From Planctomycetia bacterium (GTDB lineage: Bacteria; Planctomycetota; Brocadiia; Brocadiales; Brocadiaceae), in assembly GCA_015075005.1 (NCBI GenBank), contig JABTVC010000001.1:1054001-1118000 (forward strand): a DNA stretch of 64,000 nt, written 5' to 3'. A program made the position numbers and the translations under genes. The notes below the pieces were generated by a model. That model worked only from the letters and a program-made list of their open reading frames with translations, did not search any database and was not told the origin of the DNA. Numbering within the stretch: position 1 is the first letter of the stretch; every line of letters begins with the position of its first letter. Below, piece after piece: positions 57,066 through 64,000 of the stretch.

Positions 57066-58139
57066 ATGGAAAAACAATTCGATAATCCGAAGAATTTCTT
57101 GATTGTTCGGTTGGGTGCGATGGGTGACATTGTCCATGTTATACCGGCCGTAGAAAATTTGCGCATGGCATTCCCCGCCGCTAGTATTGCTTGGCTTGTA
57201 GAAGACAAAAATAAAGATTTGGTTGAGGGGCTTTCTGGAATAGACGAGGTTATTGTCTTTCCCCGAAAACAATGGCAGGGGTACCTTAAATATCCGCCAA
57301 AATATTTTAAGCTGATTCGGGAAGTGGGGATTTTTTTACGAAAATTAAGGGGTAAAGGATATACTATCGCTTTGGATTTCCAGGGTAATTTTAAAAGTGG
57401 TTTGTTAACCTATTTAAGTAATACAAGGACAAGGATTGGTTTTTCTAAAGGGTATTGCAGGGAATTTAATTTTATCTTTTCTAATTTACAGATTACACCA
57501 CACCAAGACAAGATGCATAGGATTGATAAATATTTAAGTCTTCTGCGGGCTTTAGGTATAAAGGCTCACTATCAAAGGCCTGTATTTGTGATTCCAGATA
57601 TTGATCGCCTTTATATTGATGAATTTATTCGTACGAATCACCTGGATCAAAAATCTCTTGCAATAATCCATCCCGGGACTAGCTTGTTTGGGAAATATAA
57701 ACGTTGGCCTCCTAAATATTATGCACACCTTGCGGATCGGTTAATACGGGAACTCGATTACTCGGTTGTTTTCACATGGGGTGCGTCGGAATATAAGCTT
57801 GTAGAAGAAATTTTATCTTTCATGCATTATCAGGCTTCAATTTCGTGCAAGACATCATCGATAAAACAGTTGATAGCATTAATGCAGCGGGCGAATCTTT
57901 TTATCGGCGGAGATACAGGCCCAACACATATTGCATCAGGTATTGGCATTCCCACAATAGCAATTTTTGGCCCAAAGGATCCTGTTGTCTATGCACCTTA
58001 CGATAAAAATTCAATAGTTGTAAAAAAAGATATACCCTGCAGCCCTTGCGAAAAACGAAGCTGTGATCATGTTACCTGCATTACTTCTGTTGTGCCGGAA
58101 GATGTTTTCCATGCCATATGTAAATTGAATGAGATTTGA
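57066..58139 (+). CDS. ADP-heptose:LPS heptosyltransferase (GT9)
   Basis: The 357-residue cytoplasmic-face glycosyltransferase of family GT9 adds heptose to the LPS inner core. N-terminal FLIVRLGAMGDIVHVIPAV binds the acceptor side, LAIIHPGTS marks the second domain, and FIGGDTGPTHIASGIGIPTIAIFGP is the donor-site signature. The cysteine-rich CSPCEKRSCDHVTC near the C-terminus is usual in the family. I chose the ATG at 57066 because the upstream GTG at 57033 has no ribosome site and the family starts here. Whether it is WaaC, WaaF or WaaQ type cannot be decided. Confidence 0.9.
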   Translation: MEKQFDNPKNFLIVRLGAMGDIVHVIPAVENLRMAFPAASIAWLVEDKNKDLVEGLSGIDEVIVFPRKQWQGYLKYPPKYFKLIREVGIFLRKLRGKGYTIALDFQGNFKSGLLTYLSNTRTRIGFSKGYCREFNFIFSNLQITPHQDKMHRIDKYLSLLRALGIKAHYQRPVFVIPDIDRLYIDEFIRTNHLDQKSLAIIHPGTSLFGKYKRWPPKYYAHLADRLIRELDYSVVFTWGASEYKLVEEILSFMHYQASISCKTSSIKQLIALMQRANLFIGGDTGPTHIASGIGIPTIAIFGPKDPVVYAPYDKNSIVVKKDIPCSPCEKRSCDHVTCITSVVPEDVFHAICKLNEI

Positions 58140-58314
58140 TTTTCCCAAACAACATGAATGTTTTTTATCATCTTGCCGGAGCAAAGCGATGCGTGTTTGT
58201 TTTACTAAAATTCAAGACATGAAAATGGAAAAGAAGTTTGACTTTTTACATGTCGATTGCTATGATAACCCAACTTTAGCTTTTTGCCAAAATTAAAAAA
58301 GGAGTTCGATAATT

Positions 58315-59286
58315 GTGGAATCCGCAGGTATATTTGACTCAGTAAAAGAGCTTATGGATGAGGTTGAAACCAGATTCCATAAAGAACTTCAACCAAGGAG
58401 CAATTCATTAGCAGATCTCATTGCACACATTGGCAAATACAAAGGGAAGAGATTACGACCTGCCTTGGTATTATTATCAGGTAAATGTGTGGGTGATATA
58501 GTGCCCCAGCACATTGAACTTGCCGTAGTAGTTGAAATGGTACACACTGCAACCCTTGTGCATGATGATATCATTGACGAAGCTACTATGCGGAGGCATG
58601 TTGAAAGTGTAAATTCAAAGTGGGGAAGAGAAATCTCCATTCTGTTTGGTGATTACCTGTTCTCGAGGGGGTTTACGATACTTTCTACCCTCGATTCTCA
58701 AATTGCAACTCTCTTGCTGTCTCAAACCGTCAATATCATGTCAGAAGGTGAGCTTATTCAGCTTCAAAGGCGATATGACCTTGGGCTAAGCGAAAACGAT
58801 TACTTTGATATTATAGAGCGAAAAACAGCTTCTCTTTGTGCCGCCAGTTGCCGTTTGGGGGCGACGTTTGCCGGGGCAAACCGCAAGGTATCAGATAGGT
58901 TATTTAATTATGGTTTAAAAGTAGGTATTGCTTTTCAGATCGTGGATGATTGCCTCGACGTAATGGGAACGGAAGAAGAGATTGGAAAATCGTTAAACAC
59001 CGATATACAGAAGGGAAAACTTACATTGCCCCTTATTCGGTTGGTCAATCAACTTTCCGGAAACAAACTCGAAACGGCAAAAGAACTGATATTTCAGCAT
59101 GATTCAAGGGATACGAAAGCTGCTATTGTGGGCTGTTAACAAAACATGATGCGGTAGAATATGCCTTTACTACAGCTAAAAATATTGTTAAACAGGCACA
59201 AGAAGAGATTGCGCCACTCCCCAGATTCAAAATATAAAACAGCCCTTATTGAATTAGCAGACTATATAATTACAAGACGGACATAA
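58315..59286 (+). CDS. Polyprenyl diphosphate synthase, two indels near the 3' end
   Basis: Trans-isoprenyl diphosphate synthase making the quinone side chain (heptaprenyl/octaprenyl class). The first aspartate-rich motif is LVHDDIIDEA and the second is VDDCLDVMG; GKRLRPALVLL is also typical. It starts at a GTG with a good ribosome site (AAAAGGAG). The first frame ends at 59139 (IVGC), but the family sequence goes on in another frame (LLTKHDAVEYAFTTAKNIVKQAQEEIAPLP) and, after a further one-base change near 59220, ends ALIELADYIITRRT at 59286. The full span is exactly 324 codons, the family length, which points to two compensating base errors and not to gene decay. Confidence 0.9.
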
Positions 59287-59295
59287 GATTGAATT

Positions 59296-60069
59296 TCATT
59301 CCATCTCCCGCAGCAATAATTTTAATCCTGTTTCGTTTGATAGCTGCTCTGCAACTATACGTGGTTGTGCCTTAATCATTGTCATACCAAAATGATTTAA
59401 AATCGTTACTTTCGGTTTCAGGTTTGTTACAATCTCCTTCACATCTCTTATACTCAAATGATAGAGAGAACCCTTCATGTCTTTATCTACCGTATAACGA
59501 ACCACGTTAATAATTAATACCTCCCCATGGTAATGCTTCAATAATTCTGGAAAATAACGTGTGTCTACAATCAGTGAAATGGTGCCATGAGAGGTAAAAA
59601 AATTTATACCGTACGTCTCACTCGGATGATGGTGTTTTATCGGAGTTTCGAATGAAACCGTATCAGATAACTGGTATCGGCCGCCTTCCTTAATAATTTT
59701 TATCTGTGAGATGTAGCTCCTTACGTAGTTAAATACCACAGGGTCTTCGTTCAATGCGTCTTCAGGTGTATAGAGTATACCACATTTTTTGAACCCACCT
59801 TCGGTCATTGCCTCAATCATTACATTTACATCTGCTGCATGATCGAGATGTCGATGGGTAAGAATAATGGCATCCAGTTTCATGGGATCCATTTTTGGTC
59901 TGCTCGAAATGCACCTTACCAAACATCCTGGACCTGGATCTACTAATACATTAAAACCCTGCAGGGAGTACCACATTCCGCCAGAAGCGCGCAATTGCTT
60001 GGACACAACAATCCTTGCACCAGCCGTGCCGAGGAATTTTATATAATTAGTTTCAGGTATATCATTCAT
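59296..60069 (-). CDS. Metallo-beta-lactamase-fold hydrolase
   Basis: The protein of about 257 residues has the MBL metal motif as LTHRHLDHAADVN near residue 72 and further histidines at HHHPSETYG and LNHFGMTM. It contains FLGTAGARIVVSKQLRASGG at its start, typical of small MBL enzymes such as phosphodiesterase- or RNase Z-like proteins. I placed the start at the second ATG (MNDIPETNYIKFLGTAGAR); a longer form to 60105 is possible. No substrate can be inferred. It converges with the polyprenyl synthase gene. Confidence 0.82.
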   Translation of the reverse strand: MNDIPETNYIKFLGTAGARIVVSKQLRASGGMWYSLQGFNVLVDPGPGCLVRCISSRPKMDPMKLDAIILTHRHLDHAADVNVMIEAMTEGGFKKCGILYTPEDALNEDPVVFNYVRSYISQIKIIKEGGRYQLSDTVSFETPIKHHHPSETYGINFFTSHGTISLIVDTRYFPELLKHYHGEVLIINVVRYTVDKDMKGSLYHLSIRDVKEIVTNLKPKVTILNHFGMTMIKAQPRIVAEQLSNETGLKLLLREME

Positions 60070-60163
60070 GGCGGAGATAATAACATGTAGGTATGAAGGG
60101 ATCAATAATGTGTCTAATAATGATCAATTTGAGATGCATTTCATGAATCTCTCTTTCTGAATT

Positions 60164-60526
60164 TTAGTCTGACCACACCTCCAGACGATTCCCCTCCGGG
60201 TCAAACACAAAAAAGGCCCGTCCACCCCATGGATGGTCTACAATCTTGCCAACGTTCATACCCTTATCCAACAAACACTTCCATGTTCTATCGGCCTGAT
60301 TTACCTGAAACGCTAACGTCAAACCGCGACCATCAGCACTCTTGATGCTTGCTCGTTGTTCGTTTGCCACGCTCAAATGAGCGCTAGCAGTTATTTTAAA
60401 CTCTACAAACCATTCGTTCTCGAACGTCACGGGAAAGCCGAGAATATCACGATAAAAAGTAACCATTTCTTGCCAGCGACGACAATATAATATTGTATTG
60501 ACGACACGAATTGTCTTTTTCATCAT
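60164..60526 (-). CDS. Glyoxalase/bleomycin-resistance fold protein (VOC family)
   Basis: The product is 120 residues from the ATG at 60526 (MMKKTIRVVNTILYCRRW). The VOC pattern is seen in MVTFYRDILGFPVTFENEWFVEF, then LAFQVNQADRTWKCLLDKG and the closing FFVFDPEGNRLEVWSD with the metal-ligand glutamate. The longer in-frame extension to 60604 is not family-like. Such proteins are metal-dependent lyases, dioxygenases or binding proteins; the substrate is unknown. It stands alone, upstream of the tRNA cluster and divergent from it. Confidence 0.85.
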   Translation of the reverse strand: MMKKTIRVVNTILYCRRWQEMVTFYRDILGFPVTFENEWFVEFKITASAHLSVANEQRASIKSADGRGLTLAFQVNQADRTWKCLLDKGMNVGKIVDHPWGGRAFFVFDPEGNRLEVWSD

Positions 60527-60709
60527 GTAATGCTTGCAATTCATACAATAAAAGTAGGAGGTGAGAACGAAAAAGAGTCTATCACATACAGTGTGAGAGT
60601 GCAAGTATCATGTTGTGTTAGTATCAGGAATTAACGTAAGAGAGGGCATGATAAATCATGAATTACATTGAACAGTATTTCCATAGTTGTAAAATATCAG
60701 TGAATGCAG

Positions 60710-60737
60710 TTGACTTTTAAAAGAAAATAATTATAAT
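60710..60737 (+). promoter_or_regulatory. Sigma-70-type promoter of the tRNA cluster
   Basis: TTGACT (60710-60715) and TATAAT (60732-60737) are separated by 16 bases, a near-consensus promoter. It lies 82 bp before the tRNA-Arg gene. Transcription would start near 60744. Confidence 0.75.
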
Positions 60738-60819
60738 TCATACTTTATGAATTTTGGTGTTGTGGATGCGATGGTTTTTTTGCCGTTTCGTATCGACATA
60801 TTGCTACGTGATGATTTTT

Positions 60820-60893
60820 GCGCTCGTAGCTCAATTGGATAGAGTAGTGGACTTCGAATCCAACGGTTGCAGGTTCAAGTCCTGCCGGGCGCG
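60820..60893 (+). tRNA. tRNA-Arg (anticodon TCG)
   Basis: The acceptor stem pairs GCGCTCG with CGGGCGC (one G-T pair). The D arm is AGCTCAATTGGATAGAGT, the anticodon loop is CTTCGAA, and the T arm is GCAGG-TTCAAGT-CCTGC. The discriminator is G and no CCA is encoded. One mismatch is seen at the top of the anticodon stem. First of four tRNA genes. Confidence 0.95.
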
Positions 60894-60940
60894 TTGTTAA
60901 TAAACCATAACAGATTTTCAGTAGGTAAAATTTAAGAAGT

Positions 60941-61013
60941 GCGCCCTTAGCTCAGTTGGTAGAGCAACTGACTCTTAATCAGTGGGTCGAAAGTTCGAAT
61001 CTTTCAGGGCGCA
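60941..61013 (+). tRNA. tRNA-Lys (anticodon CTT)
   Basis: The acceptor stem GCGCCCT pairs fully with AGGGCGC. The anticodon stem ACTGA/TCAGT encloses loop CTCTTAA, and the T arm has GTTCGAAT. The discriminator is A, and no CCA is encoded. Confidence 0.97.
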
Positions 61014-61145
61014 TCACACTTATTTCCCTTTAATTTTTCGTGATCTCGAAAACCTTATTATTATTCATTTCCTCATAAAAATAAGGGTAAAGAAAAAAGG
61101 GTTAGCATTCCGCCAGGGTTGTTAATAACATAAATGCCATATTGA

Positions 61146-61227
61146 GCGAGGGTGGCGGAACTGGCAGACGCGCAAGATTTAGGATCTTGTGCCTTACGGC
61201 GTGGGGGTTCGATTCCCCCCTCTCGCA
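61146..61227 (+). tRNA. tRNA-Leu (anticodon TAG)
   Basis: An 82-nt class II tRNA with a long variable arm (about GTGCCTTACGGCGT). The acceptor stem GCGAGGG pairs with CTCTCGC with one G-T pair. The anticodon loop is TTTAGGA, and the T arm is GGGGGTTCGATTCCCCC. Discriminator A, no CCA encoded. Confidence 0.96.
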
Positions 61228-61250
61228 TTAAATAAATTTTGAATTAAGAA

Positions 61251-61324
61251 GCGGGTGTAGCTCAGTGGTAGAGCGTCACGTTGCCAACGTGAATGTCGTG
61301 GGTTCGAGCCCATCACCCGCTCCA
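61251..61324 (+). tRNA. tRNA-Gly (anticodon GCC), CCA encoded
   Basis: The acceptor stem GCGGGTG pairs with CACCCGC. The anticodon loop is TTGCCAA within stem CACG/CGTG, and the T arm is GTGGGTTCGAGCCCAT. It is followed by T and an encoded CCA, the only one of the four to have it. The tig start follows 42 bp later. Confidence 0.97.
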
Positions 61325-61366
61325 TGTATTTATTTGGATGGAAAAGTATTGCGGGATGATATTACC

Positions 61367-62647
61367 ATGAATGTGACAATTGAAGAAACAGGGCATTGTA
61401 AAAGAGTTTAAAGTTTGAAATACCAAAGGAAACGATCGAAAGCGAGTTTGAAAAAGACGGTAGAGATATGTGATACGGTGGAATTTCCCCGGTTTTAGAA
61501 AGGGACGCGCACCGAGAAAATTGGTTGAAAAGAAGTTTGGAACTCAAATTAAAGATGAGGTAAAACAATCAGTTGTAAGTGATAGCTATCAAAAGACGCT
61601 GGAAGAACATAAACTGAGCCCTGTCAGCAACCTAAATTCAGTGAAATTGAGCTGGAAATAGGAAAGCCCCTTACCTTCGATGTGACATTGGAGGTATGGC
61701 CGTCCTTTGATATCAATCAGTACAAGGGTTTGCAGTTAAAGAAAAAATCGGGTGTGGTTGATGATGCTGAATTGCAAAAGGTTTTGATGGATATGGCCTT
61801 CCGAAAGGCACACTTGACGGTAGTACAAAATGGAAGCGTGCAAAAGGCGGATCAAGTTATTTGTGATTGCAAGGTGGAGGTAAACGGAAATATTATCTTC
61901 GAGGATGACGATGTTGAAATCGTCGTTGTTAATGGCGTTGCGATTGTTAATACAACGGTATCCGATTTAGCTACAAACCTGGAAGGAATAAAGTCGGGCG
62001 AAGAGCGTATGATTGATCTGAAATTATCGCAGAATTTCATAAAAGAGGAATATCGCGGAAGAGAAGCTAAATTAAAACTTACGGTAAAAGAAATAAAGCG
62101 GTTGGTTCCCCCTCAGGTTAATGAAGATCTTGCTAAAATATTAGGTTTTGATTCTCTGGAAGATTTGAAATCCAATATACGAAAACGGATTGAAATTGAT
62201 AAAAAAAGATGGGTTGAAGATGATCTGAGGAATCAGATACTGGATATCCTTCTGGGCCTGACAAATCTCGAATTACCTCAGGATTTTCTGAATTATCATA
62301 CAGAACAAAGGGTGTATAAACATCAGTTGGATTTACTCAACAGGGGTGTTCCCTTAGAAGAAATTCAAAAACAGACAGAAACCATTAAAAATGCGTCTGC
62401 AGAATCGGTGCTGCGAGAGCTCAAAGCATCTCTTGTCATGAACCATATTGCTGAAAAAGAGAAGATATTTGTTACCGAAAATGAGGTAGAACAGCGGATT
62501 GCAGATATTGCACGAGCGTATAATACAGACACAATACGGGTTCGTAAACAACTGGAGCGCCAGGGAAATTTATCCTATCTTCGAAACGACATGCGTGAAA
62601 GCAAGGTGATGAATTTCCTCCTTAAAGAGGCAAGGATAGAAGAATAA
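61367..62647 (+). CDS. tig: Trigger factor, first third broken by several indels
   Basis: Trigger factor is the ribosome-bound chaperone and prolyl isomerase. Only the last 321 codons (from about 61682, PSFDINQYKGLQLKK) form an open frame. Upstream, the expected N-terminal domain can be followed by changing frame about five times: MNVTIEETGHCKRV, FEIPKETIESEFEK, FPGFRKGRAPRKLVEKKFG (the ribosome-binding signature) and ELEIGKPLTFDVTLEV. The whole span from ATG 61367 is 427 codons, the normal Tig length. Indels are concentrated in under 300 bp, so mis-sequencing is more likely than decay. It precedes clpP, as in many bacteria. Confidence 0.9.
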
Positions 62648-62699
62648 ATTCGGGCAAAAATATCAGGGGCATAAATAATATTTATGAAAGGTGTTTTTT

Positions 62700-63368
62700 G
62701 TGTATAAAGAGTATTTGTCGCATTTAGAAAATGGTCAGTTTCCAGTTCCGAAAACAAAAATGTCATATGGAAGCCTTTTTGTACCTTTTGTTGTTGAAAA
62801 GACTGGTTATGGTGAGCGTCATTACGATATTTTTTCCCGGTTGCTAAAAGATCGTATCATATTTATTGGCTCGGCGATCGAGGACGCATTGACAAACTTG
62901 GTAATAGCTCAGATACTATTCCTTCAGAATGAGAATAAGAATCAGGATATAAATATTTATATCAATTCGCCGGGGGGTTCAATTACTGCTGGTTTGGCGA
63001 TTTATGATACTATGCAATTTGTGCAATGCGATGTATCAACGTATTGTATTGGTCAGGCATATAGCATGGGGGCTATTCTCCTTGCCGGTGGAACAAAGGG
63101 AAAGAGATATGGTCTTCCCCATACCCGTATTATGCTTCACCAGCCATGGGGTGGCATGAGAGGTACCGCAACTGACATAAGCATTCAAGCAGAAGAAATA
63201 CTGCGAATGAAGAAATGTTTAAATGAAATTCTTGTAAAACACACAGGACAACCTTTGGAACGTATAGAAGCAGATGTAGACCGTGATTTTTATATGTCAT
63301 CACACGAGGCAAAGACTTATGGTCTTGTTGATGAGGTGATAGAAACTCTGCGAGACAAAAAGAAATAA
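62700..63368 (+). CDS. clpP: ATP-dependent Clp protease proteolytic subunit ClpP
   Basis: The product is about 222 residues from the GTG at 62700, chosen because GAAAGGTG lies 6 bp upstream; GTG 62691 or ATG 62760 ([14 protein letters not shown]) are alternatives. The catalytic serine is in [11 protein letters not shown] (usual form GQAASMGA), the histidine in [10 protein letters not shown] and the aspartate in [11 protein letters not shown]. ClpP degrades unfolded proteins handed over by ClpX/ClpA. It follows tig, and no clpX is seen before the window ends. A hairpin terminator follows. Confidence 0.94.
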   Translation: MYKEYLSHLENGQFPVPKTKMSYGSLFVPFVVEKTGYGERHYDIFSRLLKDRIIFIGSAIEDALTNLVIAQILFLQNENKNQDINIYINSPGGSITAGLAIYDTMQFVQCDVSTYCIGQAYSMGAILLAGGTKGKRYGLPHTRIMLHQPWGGMRGTATDISIQAEEILRMKKCLNEILVKHTGQPLERIEADVDRDFYMSSHEAKTYGLVDEVIETLRDKKK

Positions 63369-63397
63369 TTAGCATTATATCGAGTGAATAAAAAATT

Positions 63398-63427
63398 AAA
63401 AGGACACGCAGTTGCGTGTCCTTTTTT
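63398..63427 (+). terminator. Rho-independent terminator after clpP
   Basis: The stem AAAGGACACGCA (about 63399-63410) pairs perfectly with TGCGTGTCCTTT (63413-63424) and is followed by a run of T. It lies 30 bp after the clpP stop, so clpX is not read from the same message here. Confidence 0.88.
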
Positions 63428-63703
63428 ATTGGCATTGCAATTAACAAATTTGTTCGTTGTTGTGCTCTCTTTTGTGTTATTTTTACTTAAATAGCTTTCT
63501 CTTCTCCCGCGTGGTTATGAAATTTCTAAAATCTATTAATGCTGGAGAGTTCAATAGATAAGATAAATTATCTATTTTATTTTATTGGTTGTTTGCTCTT
63601 GGTGTATGTTTTGCTGATGCTATTTCATAACACGTGTTTGTTTGGAATCAAAGGCCTTTGGAGGGGATATTATTTGAGAACTCGTTTTTATAAGGAGGAT
63701 AGT

Positions 63704-64000
63704 ATGGATACAATTCGTAAGACTATTCGGATGGTTGTACTAATGTTTGTGATTGGCTTTGTTTGCCAATCGAGGATTTGTTTTTCTGCCGCAGTGATCG
63801 AAGGAAAGATAAATATTAATACAGCGACTGCAGAACAGATTGCAGTGTTGCCTGGAATTGGCCCAAAGCTGGCTGCGGAAGTTGTAAAGTATCGGGTAAA
63901 TAATGGAAATTTTAAAGTGATTGATGACCTCAAAAAGGTAAGTGGGGTAGGAGACAAAAAACTTGAGAAGATAAAGAGTTTTGTTGTGATTGAGGGAGAT
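63704..64000 (+). CDS. ComEA-like helix-hairpin-helix DNA-binding protein, cut by the window end
   Basis: A frame of 99 codons open to the last base. A signal peptide or membrane anchor (about 8-28, MVVLMFVIGFVCQSRICFSA) is followed by the HhH motif of ComEA: ININTATAEQIAVLPGIGPKLAAEVVKYR and SGVGDKKLEKIKSFV. ComEA proteins bind incoming DNA outside the inner membrane during natural transformation; many short versions have other roles. The ribosome site AAGGAGG lies 5 bp before the ATG. The C-terminus lies beyond the window. Confidence 0.85.
   Translation, partial: MDTIRKTIRMVVLMFVIGFVCQSRICFSAAVIEGKININTATAEQIAVLPGIGPKLAAEVVKYRVNNGNFKVIDDLKKVSGVGDKKLEKIKSFVVIEGD

Overview
This window comes from an anaerobic ammonium-oxidising (anammox) planctomycete of the Brocadia/Kuenenia/Jettenia type. 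The deciding evidence is a complete hydrazine synthase locus at 7.0-11.8 kb: seven-bladed propeller (beta), di-haem MauG-like subunit (gamma), and propeller plus two-haem subunit (alpha). It is preceded by its electron-transfer cytochromes, a membrane cytochrome b and a sigma-54 regulator. From memory, the eight genes match the Kuenenia block kuste2854-2861 in number and type. The DNA is AT-rich (hzs genes excepted), and the envelope genes (Mla, heptosyltransferase, Kdo-kinase-like) imply an outer membrane with LPS-like lipid. I cannot name the species.

Layout. 0-1.6 kb: end of accB, then accC. 1.9-11.9 kb: hydrazine synthase cluster, closed by a strong hairpin. 12-14.4 kb: a DUF1573 protein and a phosphoesterase-like/tetrahaem fusion. 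14.4-18.2 kb: glycogen/sugar genes (a deleted GH57 gene, galT, glgA). 18.3-20.4 kb: histidine kinase and single-domain response regulator. 20.4-28.9 kb, minus strand: a metal-binding TRASH-like protein, a zinc-ribbon/TPR/FGE protein, valS, a ChaN-PDZ protein, a DUF4145 protein and guaA. 29.3-45.6 kb: a type I BREX phage-defence island in the order brxA-brxB-brxC-pglX-pglZ-brxL. Between brxC and pglX lie an inverted pair of small membrane-protein genes, a large palindrome, an ISL3-family insertion with perfect ends and an 8-bp target duplication, and a 135-bp inverted-repeat element. An array of short GCTCC/GGAGC hairpins sits between pglX and pglZ. 45.7-51.2 kb: a BshC-like conserved protein, a split dCache sensor, a cold-shock protein and dsbD. 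51.6-55.2 kb: mlaEFDCA. 55.2-60.6 kb: plsY, a Kdo-kinase-like protein, a heptosyltransferase, a polyprenyl synthase, an MBL hydrolase and a glyoxalase-fold protein. 60.7-64 kb: a promoter and four tRNAs (Arg, Lys, Leu, Gly), tig, clpP and a ComEA-like gene cut by the window end.

How the parts fit. The cytochromes at 1.9-4.6 kb probably carry electrons from the quinol pool to hydrazine synthase, and the NtrC-type activator may control the set. DsbD supplies reductant for the many c-type cytochromes. Mla, PlsY, the Kdo-kinase-like protein and the heptosyltransferase build and maintain the outer membrane.

A caution applies throughout. Short indels break several genes that should be essential or conserved (valS, tig, polyprenyl synthase), yet their spans match full family lengths. 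Part of the breakage is therefore probably sequence error, and the split pglX and pglZ should not be called dead without reads. The GH57 gene is different: its centre is missing.
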